NCBI GenBank assembly: GCA_964518335.1
Contig: CAZFDT010000028.1
Span: 1 to 59,289, forward strand
Length of the DNA stretch: 59,289 nt
Direction of reading: 5' to 3'
From: CAZFDT01 sp964518335
GTDB taxonomy: Bacteria > Planctomycetota > Phycisphaerae > Phycisphaerales > Phycisphaeraceae
This document shows, piece by piece, positions 50,876 through 59,287 of this stretch. The stretch's first letter is position 1. Each line of letters begins with the position of its first letter. The notes under the pieces are model-generated. The model did no database searches. It was given only the letters and a program-made list of their open reading frames with translations, and was not told where the DNA came from. A program made the translations under genes and the position numbers.

Positions 50876-51400
50876 TCACGGAGATGTCTGGTTCACCAGC
50901 GGGGGCTCGATCACCAGGCGCACGGGCAGGACGGCCAGATCGAATAAGAACTTGACCGGCTGCGTCGCGGCGGCGGCGGCGTTGCACGCGCTCCAGCCGT
51001 CGTGGGTGTCGCCCGACAGGTACTGCTCGAACGCCGCCTCCGGCGTCACGGGGTTGACAGGCTTGGCCTCGTACGGGCAGTCGCGGAAGTACACGGGCCA
51101 GTGCAGCGTCCGGCCGTCCGCAGGGCCGACCGTCACAACGTCCCATGCGCTGCGGTCCTCGAACGTCTGGGGGATGACCGTGTTGGCCGTGCCGCCCGTC
51201 GGGCCGGGGGCCGTATCCACCACGATCTGCTTGTCGTCGGCCAGCGCCGCGTAGTGCCGCTCCAGCACGCTCATCGGCTTATGCTCGGTCTCGAACATCG
51301 GCCGATCCTCTTCCAGGAGCTTGTAGTTCTTCTCCTGGCTGTTGGCGGTGCAGGCGGTCATCGCCGCCGTCAACGTCAGTGTCAGCGCACAGCGCATCAT
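50876..51400 (-). CDS. Putative lipoprotein of unknown function
   Basis: A 174-residue protein with signal peptide MMRCALTLTLTAAMTAC; the Cys is a likely lipidation site although Met stands in the lipobox -3 position. The mature part contains a small helical region (MSVLERHYAALADDKQIVVD) and a segment with HWPVYFRDCPYEAKPVNPVT, which looks conserved, then FLFDLAVLPVRLVIEPPLV. That arrangement recalls small planctomycete envelope lipoproteins; no family name is certain. It is convergent with the amidase gene 53 nt away and has no operon partner. Confidence 0.6.
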   Translation of the reverse strand: MMRCALTLTLTAAMTACTANSQEKNYKLLEEDRPMFETEHKPMSVLERHYAALADDKQIVVDTAPGPTGGTANTVIPQTFEDRSAWDVVTVGPADGRTLHWPVYFRDCPYEAKPVNPVTPEAAFEQYLSGDTHDGWSACNAAAAATQPVKFLFDLAVLPVRLVIEPPLVNQTSP

Positions 51401-51477
51401 GCGAATGCTCCCTAAGTCGCCCCTGCCGTCCATATCATGATAGCAACCCCATACGGCGGCAAACTCGCCGCGGTGCC

Positions 51478-51483
51478 TATACT
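51478..51483 (+). promoter_or_regulatory. -10 box for a leaderless transcript (FMN reductase)
   Basis: TATACT is separated from the ATG at 51490 by six nucleotides (CCCCGC). No ribosome site is possible between them, implying transcription from the start codon. Confidence 0.6.
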
Positions 51484-51489
51484 CCCCGC

Positions 51490-52062
51490 ATGACCATCCT
51501 CATCATCAGTTGCTCATTGAACCCGTCGAGCCGGTCGGCGCGGCTGGCGGCTTTGGCGGCGGAGCGCCTGGCGGAGGCCGGCGTGGACTGCCGTCGGATC
51601 GATCTGCGACAGTGGCCTCTGCCGTTGTGCGGCACGCCGGGGGCGTACGACGATCCGCGGGTCGTCGAGCTGCAGGGCATGGTCGGCGCCGCCGCGGGCG
51701 TGATCCTGGCTGTGCCGATCTACAACTTCGACGTCAACGCCGCGGCCAAGAACCTGATCGAGCTGACGGGCCAGGCGTGGAACGACAAAGTGGTCGGCTT
51801 TCTCTGCGCCGCCGGCGGCCGGGCGAGCTACATGTCGGTCATGGGTCTGGCCAACAGCCTGATGCTCGACTTCCGCTGCCTGGTGTTGCCGCGGTTTGTG
51901 TATGCGAGCAAGGACACGTTCGGCGCCGACGGGGGCGTGGCCGACGCCATTGCCGCCCGTGTCGAGGAGTTGGCCGACGCGATGCTCAGGCTGTGCGGCG
52001 CACTGCAGCGGGCTGATGGCGAAGCTTCGTTGCGACCCACGCCGTCAGCAGCCACGTCGTGA
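51490..52062 (+). CDS. NADPH-dependent FMN reductase family protein
   Basis: A 190-residue flavodoxin-fold protein. The FMN phosphate loop is ILIISCSLNPSSRSARLAAL, followed by GVILAVPIYNFDVNAAAKNL (the family's P-Y-N motif region), NDKVVGFLCAAGGRASYMSV and RFVYASKDTF. The family includes chromate and azo reductases, and quinone reductases that use two-electron transfer. It begins directly at a -10 box spacing of 6 nt, with no ribosome site. Its 3' end overlaps the convergent VanZ-like gene by 77 nt. Substrate unknown. Confidence 0.88.
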   Translation: MTILIISCSLNPSSRSARLAALAAERLAEAGVDCRRIDLRQWPLPLCGTPGAYDDPRVVELQGMVGAAAGVILAVPIYNFDVNAAAKNLIELTGQAWNDKVVGFLCAAGGRASYMSVMGLANSLMLDFRCLVLPRFVYASKDTFGADGGVADAIAARVEELADAMLRLCGALQRADGEASLRPTPSAATS

Positions 52063-52411
52063 CGCCGGCGAGGTTGATCAGCCAGTCGTGGATGCAGGCG
52101 TAGCGGTACGGCACGACGAGCTGGTGCAGCTCCTCGGCGGTGGCCAGCAGCATGACGAGCAGCCCGGCGAGGAGGAACTGGCGGCCGCAGGCCATGGCCA
52201 GGGCGACGGCGAGCAGTCCGTAAACCGCAAAATGCCCGGCGCCGCGCACCACCGGCTCGGGGATGCCCGGCAGGCTCATGTCGCCGCCGAACAGCCTCGC
52301 CGCGGCAAACAGCGTCGCGCCCCCGCCGACGACGAACGCCAGCAGCGTTGTCCGATAAACCAGGCGTGGTCGGACGATGTCGAGCATCATCGTTGGCATC
52401 GCAAGGATCAT
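51986..52411 (-). CDS. VanZ-like membrane protein
   Basis: A 141-residue protein with about four membrane segments and VanZ-like landmarks: VVRGAGHFAVYGLLAVALAM, ATAEELHQLVVPYRYACIHD and WLINLAGVTTWLL. VanZ-like domains are widespread; only VanZ itself is linked to teicoplanin resistance, so resistance is not implied. ATG 52411 or the internal ATG at 52387 (MLDIVRPRL) could start it. Its C-terminal codons overlap the FMN reductase gene by 77 nt on the other strand, an unusually long tail-to-tail overlap. Confidence 0.75.
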   Translation of the reverse strand: MILAMPTMMLDIVRPRLVYRTTLLAFVVGGGATLFAAARLFGGDMSLPGIPEPVVRGAGHFAVYGLLAVALAMACGRQFLLAGLLVMLLATAEELHQLVVPYRYACIHDWLINLAGVTTWLLTAWVATKLRHQPAAVRRTA

Positions 52412-52554
52412 GCCGGGGTATTGGCATTAACGCAACCGAAGTTGCCCGCATCATTTGCGGGGCGATGGCCGCGGAGGGTCTGCACCCCGACGTGGTGCGG
52501 CGGCAACGCGAGGGCGGCGCCCGGGCATCACCGATGCACGTCGCGCCGATTGTC

Positions 52555-52560
52555 TATGAT
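52555..52560 (+). promoter_or_regulatory. Putative -10 box of the DUF2062 gene
   Basis: TATGAT lies 37 nt before ATG 52598. An in-frame ATG at 52556 overlaps the box itself and is therefore unlikely. Confidence 0.35.
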
Positions 52561-52597
52561 GTGCGCATGGCCGCGCCGCGGCGCCGGAACGCAACCG

Positions 52598-53161
52598 ATG
52601 TGGAAGTGGCTGGTCGATCACACCAAGCGCGTGCTGAAGGACATCGCCTCCTTCCACGGCTCGCCTACGCAGGTGGCGCGCGGGGCGGCGGTGGGCACGT
52701 TCATCGCCTTCACGCCGACGCTGGGCATCCAGCTCATCCTGGCGGTTTTTGCCGCCACGGCGGTGCGGGCCAACCGGGCGATGGCCCTGATCATGGTGTG
52801 GATCACCAACGCCTTTACCGCCGTGCCGATCTACACGTTCTGCTACGCGGTGGGCCGGCGATTCACGGGCGGGCCGGGCGTGCGCGGCGTGTCGGAGCAG
52901 CTCGCCCACACCTTCCGCCGCGTCGAGGCCTACGAGTTCTGGGAACTCTTCGACCGCGTCACGCAACTGCTCAAGCTCAGCGGTGAAGTGCTCCTGCCCC
53001 TGACCGTCGGCGGGATCATCGTCGGCCTCGTCGCCGCCGCCCCCGCCTATGTGCTGGCGCTGCTTCTGGTCCGCCTGGCCCGCGCGGTGTTCGGCCATCA
53101 CCACGCCACGCCCACCGCCCAGCCGCAGCCCGGCGAGCAGGCGCCCCGACAGGCGGCGTAA
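52598..53161 (+). CDS. DUF2062 membrane protein
   Basis: A 187-residue protein with the DUF2062 signature: HGSPTQVARGAAVGTFIAFT followed by PTLGIQLILAVFAATAVRAN, then MVWITNAFTAVPIYTFCYAV. A further membrane hairpin lies near the C-terminus (VGGIIVGLVAAAPAYVLALL) before a His/Pro/Gln-rich tail. DUF2062 proteins are small inner-membrane proteins, sometimes fused to glycosyltransferases; the role is unknown. I choose ATG 52598, where the family begins (MWKWLVDHTKRVL). It is convergent with the first Calx-beta gene, 27 nt away. Confidence 0.82.
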   Translation: MWKWLVDHTKRVLKDIASFHGSPTQVARGAAVGTFIAFTPTLGIQLILAVFAATAVRANRAMALIMVWITNAFTAVPIYTFCYAVGRRFTGGPGVRGVSEQLAHTFRRVEAYEFWELFDRVTQLLKLSGEVLLPLTVGGIIVGLVAAAPAYVLALLLVRLARAVFGHHHATPTAQPQPGEQAPRQAA

Positions 53162-53188
53162 AGGGTGCGCAACGCCCGACCGCGTTTC

Positions 53189-55384
53189 TCAATCGTCATT
53201 CTCAATCGTGCCCACGCCCACGCCATCGACGAGGATGCCGGTGCCAACCTGGGCCATCGTCAGCGATACGAGGAACGTCTCGTCGGCCTCGACGTCGGCG
53301 TCGCCGTTGACCAGCACATCGAACGTCTTGGTGGTGTCGCCGGGGCTGAACGTGACCGAGCCGCTGGCGGGCTCGAAGTCGCTGCCGATGGTCGCGGTGC
53401 CGCTGGCGGCGAGGTAGTTGACGACCACGTCGCTGCCGATGTCGCCGGTGAGTGTGACGGTGAAGGTGAAGGTGGTCGTGCCGGCGTCTCCCTCGGCGAG
53501 TGCGACGTCGTCGATGCTGATCAGGGGCAGCGCGTCGTCGTTGACGATGGTGCCGGTGCCGGTGGCGTTGGCGATCGTGGCGTTGCTGGGGTTGCTCAGC
53601 ACGACGGTCATCGTCTCATCGGGCTCGAAGTTGGCGTCGTCGCCGGTGGCGATGGTGATGGTCTTGCTGGTCTGGCCGGGATCGAACACGAGCGTGCCGT
53701 TGTCGTCGCCGTAATCGCCGTCGATCGTGGTTGCCGTGCCGTCGGCGGTGGCGTAATCGACGCTGATGCTGTTGCCCGACGCCTGCGAGAGCGTGATGGT
53801 GAAGACCAGGTCGCCGCCCTCGGTGACGGAGGCGTTGCCGATGCTCAGCGTGGGGTTGGCGTCGTTGTCGAGAATCGTGACCACGCCCAGTCCGTCGGCC
53901 ACTGCAGCGCCGACCACGTCGGTGACGCCGACACTGAACGTCTCGGTCGGCTCGGCGATCGCGTCGCCCTTGATCGTGATGGCGACGGTCTTGCTCGTCT
54001 GCCCCGGGCTGAACACCACGTTCCCACCGGCGGCCACGTAATCGCTGCCGGCCAGCGCCGTGCCGTCGATCGTCGCGTAGCGCACCACCACCGTGTCGTC
54101 CGACGCCGACGACAGTGTGAACGTCACATTGACCGTCTTGTCGGCTTCGCCCTCGTTCACGGTCGCGTCGCCGACGGACACCGTCGGGATCGGCTCGTTC
54201 TCGAGGATCGTACCCAGCCCGTTGGCGTCGCTGATCGTGGCGTTGGTCGGCGCGCTCAGCGCAATGGTGAAGGTCTTGTGCGACTCGACCCGGGTGTCGC
54301 CGGGCACGAGCACGTCGATGGTCTTGCTCGTGTCGCCCGGTGCGAAGGTGAGCGTGCCGCTGGCGGCGACGTAGTCCTTGCCCGCGATGGCGGTGCCGTT
54401 CACCGTGGCGTACTTGACCGTGACGGTCTGGGCCGACACCGCACTGAGCGTGACCGTGAACGTCATCGTATCGACGCCGCTGTCGCCTTCGATGATGGTC
54501 TGGTCGTCGATGCTCAGGTCGGGTCGATCGTCGTCGAGGATCGTGCCCACGCCGGTGGCGTCGCTGATGCTGGCGCCGATGGGGTTGGACAGGCGGACGG
54601 TGAAGGTTTCGTCATCCTCGCCCAGCGCGTCGCCGTTGATGGTGATGCTGATCGTCTGGGTGGTGTCGCCGGGATTGAAGGTGACGGTTCCGGCGTCGGC
54701 GTCGTAGTCGCCGTCGCCGTTCTCGTCCTGGGCGCTGCCGTCGAACGTGGCGTAATCGACGGTGATGACGTTGGCCGAGATCGCCGAGAGCGTCACGGTG
54801 AAGTCCAGCGTCTTGGTCCCGGCGTCGCCCTCGGTGATCGATACGTCATCGATCGACAGCGACGGAGCGTCGTCATCGACGATCGTGCCCGTGGCCTGGG
54901 CCGTGACGATCGTGCCGCCCTTGGCATTGCTGAGGTTGACGACAAAGGTCTCGTGCCCCTCCTCGTCGGCGTCATTGTTGACCACCACGCGCACGGCCTG
55001 CTTCTTCTGCAGCGGACGGAAACGCAGCGTGCCCGAGGCGGCGTTGAAGTCCACGTCCTGGGTCGCGGCATTGGGCGAGCCGTCCTCCGCCGTGGCGAAG
55101 CTGACTTTGGTCACCCGGTTCAGCGCGTTCTTGCCACCGGTGCGCGTCACGTTGAAGGTCATGACCGACGCGTCGCCGTGGACCCCCTCGACGATCGCGG
55201 CGTTGGCGATCTGCAGCTTGGGCACGGCCGCCCGCTTGGCCCGGGGCTTCTGCTTCACGATCGACGCCAGCGGCCGCGCCCCCTCGGCGTCCAGCCCCGA
55301 CGGTGCGGCCGACAGCATCACCCGCGGCTCGAGCATCTCCAACGCAAACGGACGTGACGCAACGAGCGGGCAATCGGTCAACAT
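53189..55384 (-). CDS. Calx-beta repeat surface protein with LEPR-XLL N-terminus
   Basis: A 731-residue acidic protein. The N-terminus carries the LEPR-XLL motif (LEMLEPRVMLSA, residues ~16-27), a signature of large exported planctomycete proteins. Six Calx-beta domains of ~105 residues follow, each opening like LSIDDVSITEGD and closing like GTIVDDD; acidic calcium-binding loops (DENGDGDYDADAGT) are visible. It ends directly after the sixth domain with no C-terminal anchor. GGAGG precedes the ATG. Likely cell-surface or secreted adhesive protein stabilised by calcium. It lies downstream of a similar gene; a terminator separates them. Confidence 0.9.
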   Translation of the reverse strand: MLTDCPLVASRPFALEMLEPRVMLSAAPSGLDAEGARPLASIVKQKPRAKRAAVPKLQIANAAIVEGVHGDASVMTFNVTRTGGKNALNRVTKVSFATAEDGSPNAATQDVDFNAASGTLRFRPLQKKQAVRVVVNNDADEEGHETFVVNLSNAKGGTIVTAQATGTIVDDDAPSLSIDDVSITEGDAGTKTLDFTVTLSAISANVITVDYATFDGSAQDENGDGDYDADAGTVTFNPGDTTQTISITINGDALGEDDETFTVRLSNPIGASISDATGVGTILDDDRPDLSIDDQTIIEGDSGVDTMTFTVTLSAVSAQTVTVKYATVNGTAIAGKDYVAASGTLTFAPGDTSKTIDVLVPGDTRVESHKTFTIALSAPTNATISDANGLGTILENEPIPTVSVGDATVNEGEADKTVNVTFTLSSASDDTVVVRYATIDGTALAGSDYVAAGGNVVFSPGQTSKTVAITIKGDAIAEPTETFSVGVTDVVGAAVADGLGVVTILDNDANPTLSIGNASVTEGGDLVFTITLSQASGNSISVDYATADGTATTIDGDYGDDNGTLVFDPGQTSKTITIATGDDANFEPDETMTVVLSNPSNATIANATGTGTIVNDDALPLISIDDVALAEGDAGTTTFTFTVTLTGDIGSDVVVNYLAASGTATIGSDFEPASGSVTFSPGDTTKTFDVLVNGDADVEADETFLVSLTMAQVGTGILVDGVGVGTIENDD

Positions 55385-55467
55385 GCAGCCTCCAGCGGCA
55401 GGATTGGGGGGTTCGGACAGTGTTCTACTGATCGGCGAAGCCTCGCCTTGAGCAGTAAAACACCATG

Positions 55468-55495
55468 AAAAAGACCCCGGCCACAGGGCCAGGGG
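55468..55495 (-). terminator. Rho-independent terminator of the upstream Calx-beta gene
   Basis: On the minus strand CCCCTGGCC and GGCCGGGG pair with one bulged T around CTGT, then TCTTTTT follows. It lies 38 nt past the stop of the 55533-57047 gene. Confidence 0.8.
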
Positions 55496-55532
55496 CTGAT
55501 GCGTGCGACATTCTCAGGGCAACGTCCGACGA

Positions 55533-57047
55533 TCAGTCGTCGTTGACGATCGTGCCCAGGCCCGTGCCGTCGGCGATCGTCGCATTGTCCGCGGCGCTGA
55601 GCACCACGGTGAAGGTCTCGTCGTCCTCGACGTCGCCGTCGTCGTTGATGGTGACGTTGACCGTCTTGGTGGTCTCGCCGGGGTTGAAGGTCACCACCTG
55701 GGCGACGACCGCGTCGTAGTCGCCGTCGCCGTTCTCGTCCTCGGCCGTGCCGTCGGCTGTGTTGACGGTGACTTCAACAGTCTTGCCGCTGGCGGCGCTG
55801 AGCGTGATCGTGAAGACGAACGGCCCGTTGGCCTCGTCGTCGCTCACGTCGTCGATGCTCAGCGTCGGCGCCGCATCGTCGTCGGTGATCGTGCCCGTGC
55901 CCACCGCCGTGTCGATCGACGCGTTGACGGGGTTGCTCAGCGTGACGGTGAACGTCTCGTTGTCCTCGTCGGTCGCGTCGTCGTTGATGGTCACGACGAT
56001 GGTCTTGCTGGTTTCGCCCGGCGCGAAGCTGAGCGTGCCGGCGTCGGACTGGTAGTCGCCGTCGCCGTTCTCGTCCTCGGCCGTCCCGTCGCCCGTGGTG
56101 TAGTCCACCTCGACAGTCTGATCGCTGGCGTTGGTCAGCGTGACCGTGAACGTCATCGTCCCGGCGTCCTCATCGACCGTCACGTCGCCGATGTTCAGCT
56201 CGGGCTCGGCGTCGTCCTCGGTGATCGTGCCCACGGCCACATCGGCCAGCGGATCGATGGTGGCGTTGATGGCGTCGGTGACAGTGACGTTGAAGGTTTC
56301 GTCCACGCCGCCGTTCTCATAGACGGTGTCGCCGGTCACGTTGATGGTGACGGTGGCGGAGGTCTGGCCGGCGGGGATCACGCCGAAGCCGCCTGTGACG
56401 GCGGTGTAGTCTTCGCCCGCGGTGGCCGAGTCATCCGAGGTGCTGTAGATGAAATAGACCGGCGCGCCGGCAGCCTGGTCGAGCGACACCGTGAAGGTCA
56501 GCGCCGTGGTCCCCGAATCGCCCTCGGCGACGGAGGCATCGGCGATGCTCAGGACCGGGGGCGTGTCGTTCTCGATGATGAACCCGACGCCGCGCGGTCC
56601 GCGTCCATCCTGGGCGCGGCTGAGCTGCTTGTAGTTCTTGCCCCCCGTCGCCGTCACGAACAGGCGCTCGTAGGCGCCTTCGTAAGCGTCGTCGCCGATC
56701 ACCTGCACGGTGATGGTCTTGCTCGTCTCCCCGCGGTTGAAGCGGACGCGCCCCGTCCCGCCGACGAAGTCATCGCCCACCGTGGCGCTGTTGTCGCCGT
56801 CAGACCCGCCCAGGCGATACTGCACCACGGTGGCGTTGCGCAGCGCCCGGTTGTTGCCCGTGCGGTTGACCGTGAACGTCATCGAGGTCGTCTGGCCGTT
56901 GTCCACTTCGGCGACCGCGGCGTTGCCGATGGAGATCGCCGGCTGCGGGTTGGCTGCCAGCAGCACGCGCGGCTCCAACGCTTCCATGCCGCTCCACCGA
57001 GCGGCGCTACCTTCCAGGGATCGGAACGAACGGGGGTCCAATGTCAT
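55533..57047 (-). CDS. Calx-beta repeat surface protein with LEPR-XLL N-terminus (second copy)
   Basis: A 504-residue acidic protein. It has the LEPR-XLL motif at residues ~22-32 (MEALEPRVLLAA), then four Calx-beta domains (ISIGNAAVAEVDNGQ, LSIADASVAEGDSG, LNIGDVTVDEDAG, LSIDDVSDDEANG) with DENGDGDYQSDAG-type calcium loops. Like its neighbour it ends abruptly after the last domain (GTIVNDD). GAGGAG lies 8 nt before ATG 57047. It has its own promoter (57207-57233) with a leader of ~150 nt and its own terminator. The pair probably arose by duplication with gain or loss of repeats. Confidence 0.9.
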   Translation of the reverse strand: MTLDPRSFRSLEGSAARWSGMEALEPRVLLAANPQPAISIGNAAVAEVDNGQTTSMTFTVNRTGNNRALRNATVVQYRLGGSDGDNSATVGDDFVGGTGRVRFNRGETSKTITVQVIGDDAYEGAYERLFVTATGGKNYKQLSRAQDGRGPRGVGFIIENDTPPVLSIADASVAEGDSGTTALTFTVSLDQAAGAPVYFIYSTSDDSATAGEDYTAVTGGFGVIPAGQTSATVTINVTGDTVYENGGVDETFNVTVTDAINATIDPLADVAVGTITEDDAEPELNIGDVTVDEDAGTMTFTVTLTNASDQTVEVDYTTGDGTAEDENGDGDYQSDAGTLSFAPGETSKTIVVTINDDATDEDNETFTVTLSNPVNASIDTAVGTGTITDDDAAPTLSIDDVSDDEANGPFVFTITLSAASGKTVEVTVNTADGTAEDENGDGDYDAVVAQVVTFNPGETTKTVNVTINDDGDVEDDETFTVVLSAADNATIADGTGLGTIVNDD

Positions 57048-57206
57048 CACTCAGGCTCCTCGTGGTACATCGAGAGATACAGACCTGCTCCGGATGTCAT
57101 GTTGGCGGCAGACCTAAGGGTTTCCCCAGTCCGACCGTGACGTACGGCCGGGTCACTCTCGTGGGACGATACGGCTTTGTCGGTCGCTTCGCATCGGTCG
57201 CTCCAC

Positions 57207-57233
57207 AATATACATCCGATAATTTCCCGTCAA
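57207..57233 (-). promoter_or_regulatory. Promoter of the second Calx-beta gene
   Basis: On the minus strand TTGACG (57233-57228), 15 nt, then TATATT (57212-57207). Shifting the -10 by two to TATTGT gives 17 nt. The leader to ATG 57047 would be ~150 nt; I looked for a c-di-GMP riboswitch fold and did not find one. Confidence 0.5.
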
Positions 57234-57269
57234 TCACCTTGCCAGCCCACATTTGGCGGCGCGGCGCTG

Positions 57270-57297
57270 TTGACCGCAGGTGGCCGCCGTGTACCAT
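57270..57297 (+). promoter_or_regulatory. Promoter of the transaldolase gene
   Basis: TTGACC (57270-57275), a 16-nt spacer and TACCAT (57292-57297). The predicted start near 57304 leaves a ~54-nt leader with AAAGGA before ATG 57358. Confidence 0.6.
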
Positions 57298-57357
57298 GCG
57301 TGTGGGGTTCACGTCTGTGTCGCTCTCACGCCTGCTCGTTCAGGGAAAGGATCTGGC

Positions 57358-58416
57358 ATGGCTTCGTCATTGCAGTCGCTCGTCGCGTGCGGAACTCGTC
57401 TGTGGCTGGATTCGGTCGATCCCGATGAGGTCGCCAAGAACCGCAAGTTCGGCGCCACCGGGGCAACCTCCAATCCCATCATCGTCGCCGACCTGATCAA
57501 GACCGGGCGGTTCGACGACAAGCTCAGCGAATTCCTCGAAGAGGGCCAGCCTGACGACGCCATCGCCTGGGCCATGACCGACCACCTCGTCAAGCAGGCC
57601 CAGGAGGTGTTCGCCCCGGTGTGGGAACAGACGCGCGGCGACGACGGGTACGTGAGCTTCGAGCTCGACCCGCTGCTGGAGGATGTCGAGGCCGCCCCGC
57701 CCCACGACCAGCGCGTGCAGCAGTACATCGACCTGGGCAAGCAGTGGTCGGCCGAGCACAAGAACCGCATGATCAAAGTCCCCGCCACACCGGCGGGCCT
57801 GGCGGCGCTCGAGGAACTGGCCGCCGCGGGCGTGGCCCTCAACGTGACCCTCATCTTCAGCGAGCGCCAGTACGTCGCGGCCCGTGACGCCGTGTGGCGC
57901 GGCGCCCAGCGGCGATCGAGCCTCGACCACTTCAAGAGCGTCTATTCGATCTTCATCAGTCGCGTGGACGTTTACACGAAAAAGCACGTGCCCGACCTGA
58001 GCCCCGCCGCGCAAGGCCAGGTCGGCGTGGTCAACGCCAAGCGCATCTGGAAGCTCAACGCCGACTTCTGGGCCCAGCACCGCACGCCATGCCGCCAGGA
58101 GATGATCTTCGCCTCCACCGGCGCCAAGCTGCCCGGCCAGGCCGAGGACTTCTATGTGGAGGCCATGGCCGGCTCCGACATCCAGACCAACCCCCCCGCC
58201 ACCAACGACGCCGTGCAGAAACTGGGCAAAACCTACACGCGCCAAGTCGATCAGTTGCCGCCCAAGGCCACGCTCGACGACATCGACGCCAAGGTGGACC
58301 CCCGCAAGATGGAGGAGGTCCTCATGAAGGAGGGCCTGGCCAAGTTCGCCGAACCCTTCAAGGCCCTGCTGGCGCTGATCGGCGAAAAACGCCAGACACT
58401 GGCGACGGCCAAATAG
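57358..58416 (+). CDS. tal: Transaldolase family protein
   Basis: A 352-residue TIM-barrel transaldolase, which moves dihydroxyacetone units between sugar phosphates in the pentose phosphate pathway. Motifs: GTRLWLDSVDPDEVAKNRKF with the conserved Asp, GATGATSNPIIVADLI, and the Schiff-base Lys in NRMIKVPATPAGLAALEEL; LNVTLIFSERQYVAARDAV and the typical SVYSIFISRVDVYTKK follow. NAKRIWKLNADFW and ASTGAKLPG complete the barrel. ATG 57358 has AAAGGA 7 nt upstream. The gene is monocistronic. The assignment to the long transaldolase subgroup is clear; substrate range is not tested by sequence. Confidence 0.9.
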   Translation: MASSLQSLVACGTRLWLDSVDPDEVAKNRKFGATGATSNPIIVADLIKTGRFDDKLSEFLEEGQPDDAIAWAMTDHLVKQAQEVFAPVWEQTRGDDGYVSFELDPLLEDVEAAPPHDQRVQQYIDLGKQWSAEHKNRMIKVPATPAGLAALEELAAAGVALNVTLIFSERQYVAARDAVWRGAQRRSSLDHFKSVYSIFISRVDVYTKKHVPDLSPAAQGQVGVVNAKRIWKLNADFWAQHRTPCRQEMIFASTGAKLPGQAEDFYVEAMAGSDIQTNPPATNDAVQKLGKTYTRQVDQLPPKATLDDIDAKVDPRKMEEVLMKEGLAKFAEPFKALLALIGEKRQTLATAK

Positions 58417-58760
58417 TCCCGATCGAACCTGCCCGAATATCGGAGCGAAACCATTCACCCCCCAGCGCCTCGGCCGTCATTCCCACGCCCGCGGAAAGCG
58501 GACATCCGGTGAGCGTGCCGGCCGGACGCGAACGTCGGTCGCATCGAGCGCAGCAGCACGCCCCCGGGTCCCCACCTTCCGGCGGCGCGGCAACGACACG
58601 CGGCAAAGCCCCCGCCAACCTCGTCCGCCCAGCGCCGGGCAGTGCGCTTCGAAATTGAGTCCGCCGGCGGTGTCAAGCTAGAGTTTACTCGCACGCTTCT
58701 CCGTCCTCGACTTGGGGCGGCGTGTCCTCTTCATCTGCGGCAAACCCGCCCTAGCCGGCC
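58417..58760. other. Intergenic region, no gene seen
   Basis: About 344 nt between the convergent transaldolase and HIRAN genes. Frames on both strands are Arg/Ala-rich with no ribosome sites. There is no hairpin followed by a T-run and no repeat that I can recognise. Confidence 0.5.
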
Positions 58761-59192
58761 CTACTCGCAGGGGAGATCGAGCTTGACCCCGTACAAGCCC
58801 TGATCGTCGTCACCGCGATCCCATCCGCCGACGATCATGGCTTTGCACGTACCCGTTAGGTTCGGTACGCCAGCAATGATTAGCTGCTTGCGATAGGCGA
58901 CGGCATCCGCGCGACTGAGGTAGCCGCACACACGCCCGTCGATCTGAACCTGCACCGCGTTGGGGTCGTGGCGGTTGTTGTCATCGAGTACCAGCGTTGC
59001 AGTGACGACCTTCTCGCACCCATCGACAGAATGTGGTCCGGCCACCGCTTCGATGTTGCCCTGATAGCTGGCTTCGCCAACGACGTTGATCGCGAATCGA
59101 CCGGGGCCGGATAAAAATCCGACGCGAGGATTTGGCCGTGCTCGAGCCGCTTGCACGCTACGACGACCTGTAAGCCAACCCAGAAAACCCAT
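58761..59192 (-). CDS. HIRAN-domain protein
   Basis: A 143-residue protein. After a basic start (MGFLGWLTGRRSVQAARARP), residues ~30-140 fit a HIRAN-like domain: FAINVVGEASYQGNIEAVAG, DDNNRHDPNAVQVQIDGRVC and GYLSRADAVAYRKQL, ending MIVGGWDRGDDDQGLYGV. HIRAN domains bind DNA ends in helicases such as HLTF; stand-alone bacterial versions are common but uncharacterised. AAGGA precedes the ATG. Contains a copy of the iterated 10-mer at 58995. Confidence 0.8.
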   Translation of the reverse strand: MGFLGWLTGRRSVQAARARPNPRVGFLSGPGRFAINVVGEASYQGNIEAVAGPHSVDGCEKVVTATLVLDDNNRHDPNAVQVQIDGRVCGYLSRADAVAYRKQLIIAGVPNLTGTCKAMIVGGWDRGDDDQGLYGVKLDLPCE

Positions 59193-59243
59193 GGTACTGT
59201 CCTTTAGCGGCTTGTTTAGTTACCAGCTTCCCTAATGTACCGG

Positions 59244-59287
59244 CTCGATAGAAATGTCCTCATCATTGTCTCAATAGAAGTGTCCTC
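59244..59287. repeat. Direct repeats at right edge, possible insertion-sequence end
   Basis: CTCGATAGAAATGTCCTC (59244-59261) recurs as CTCAATAGAAGTGTCCTC (59270-59287) with two changes, spaced 26 bp apart. Repeated subterminal sites of this kind mark the ends of some insertion sequences, and the window stops here, so the rest is unseen. Confidence 0.4.

Noticed and set aside
57051..57206. c-di-GMP (GEMM) riboswitch in the Calx-beta leader
   Set aside because: A CAAAGCC-like stretch is present but the flanking stems and tetraloop-receptor pattern are missing.
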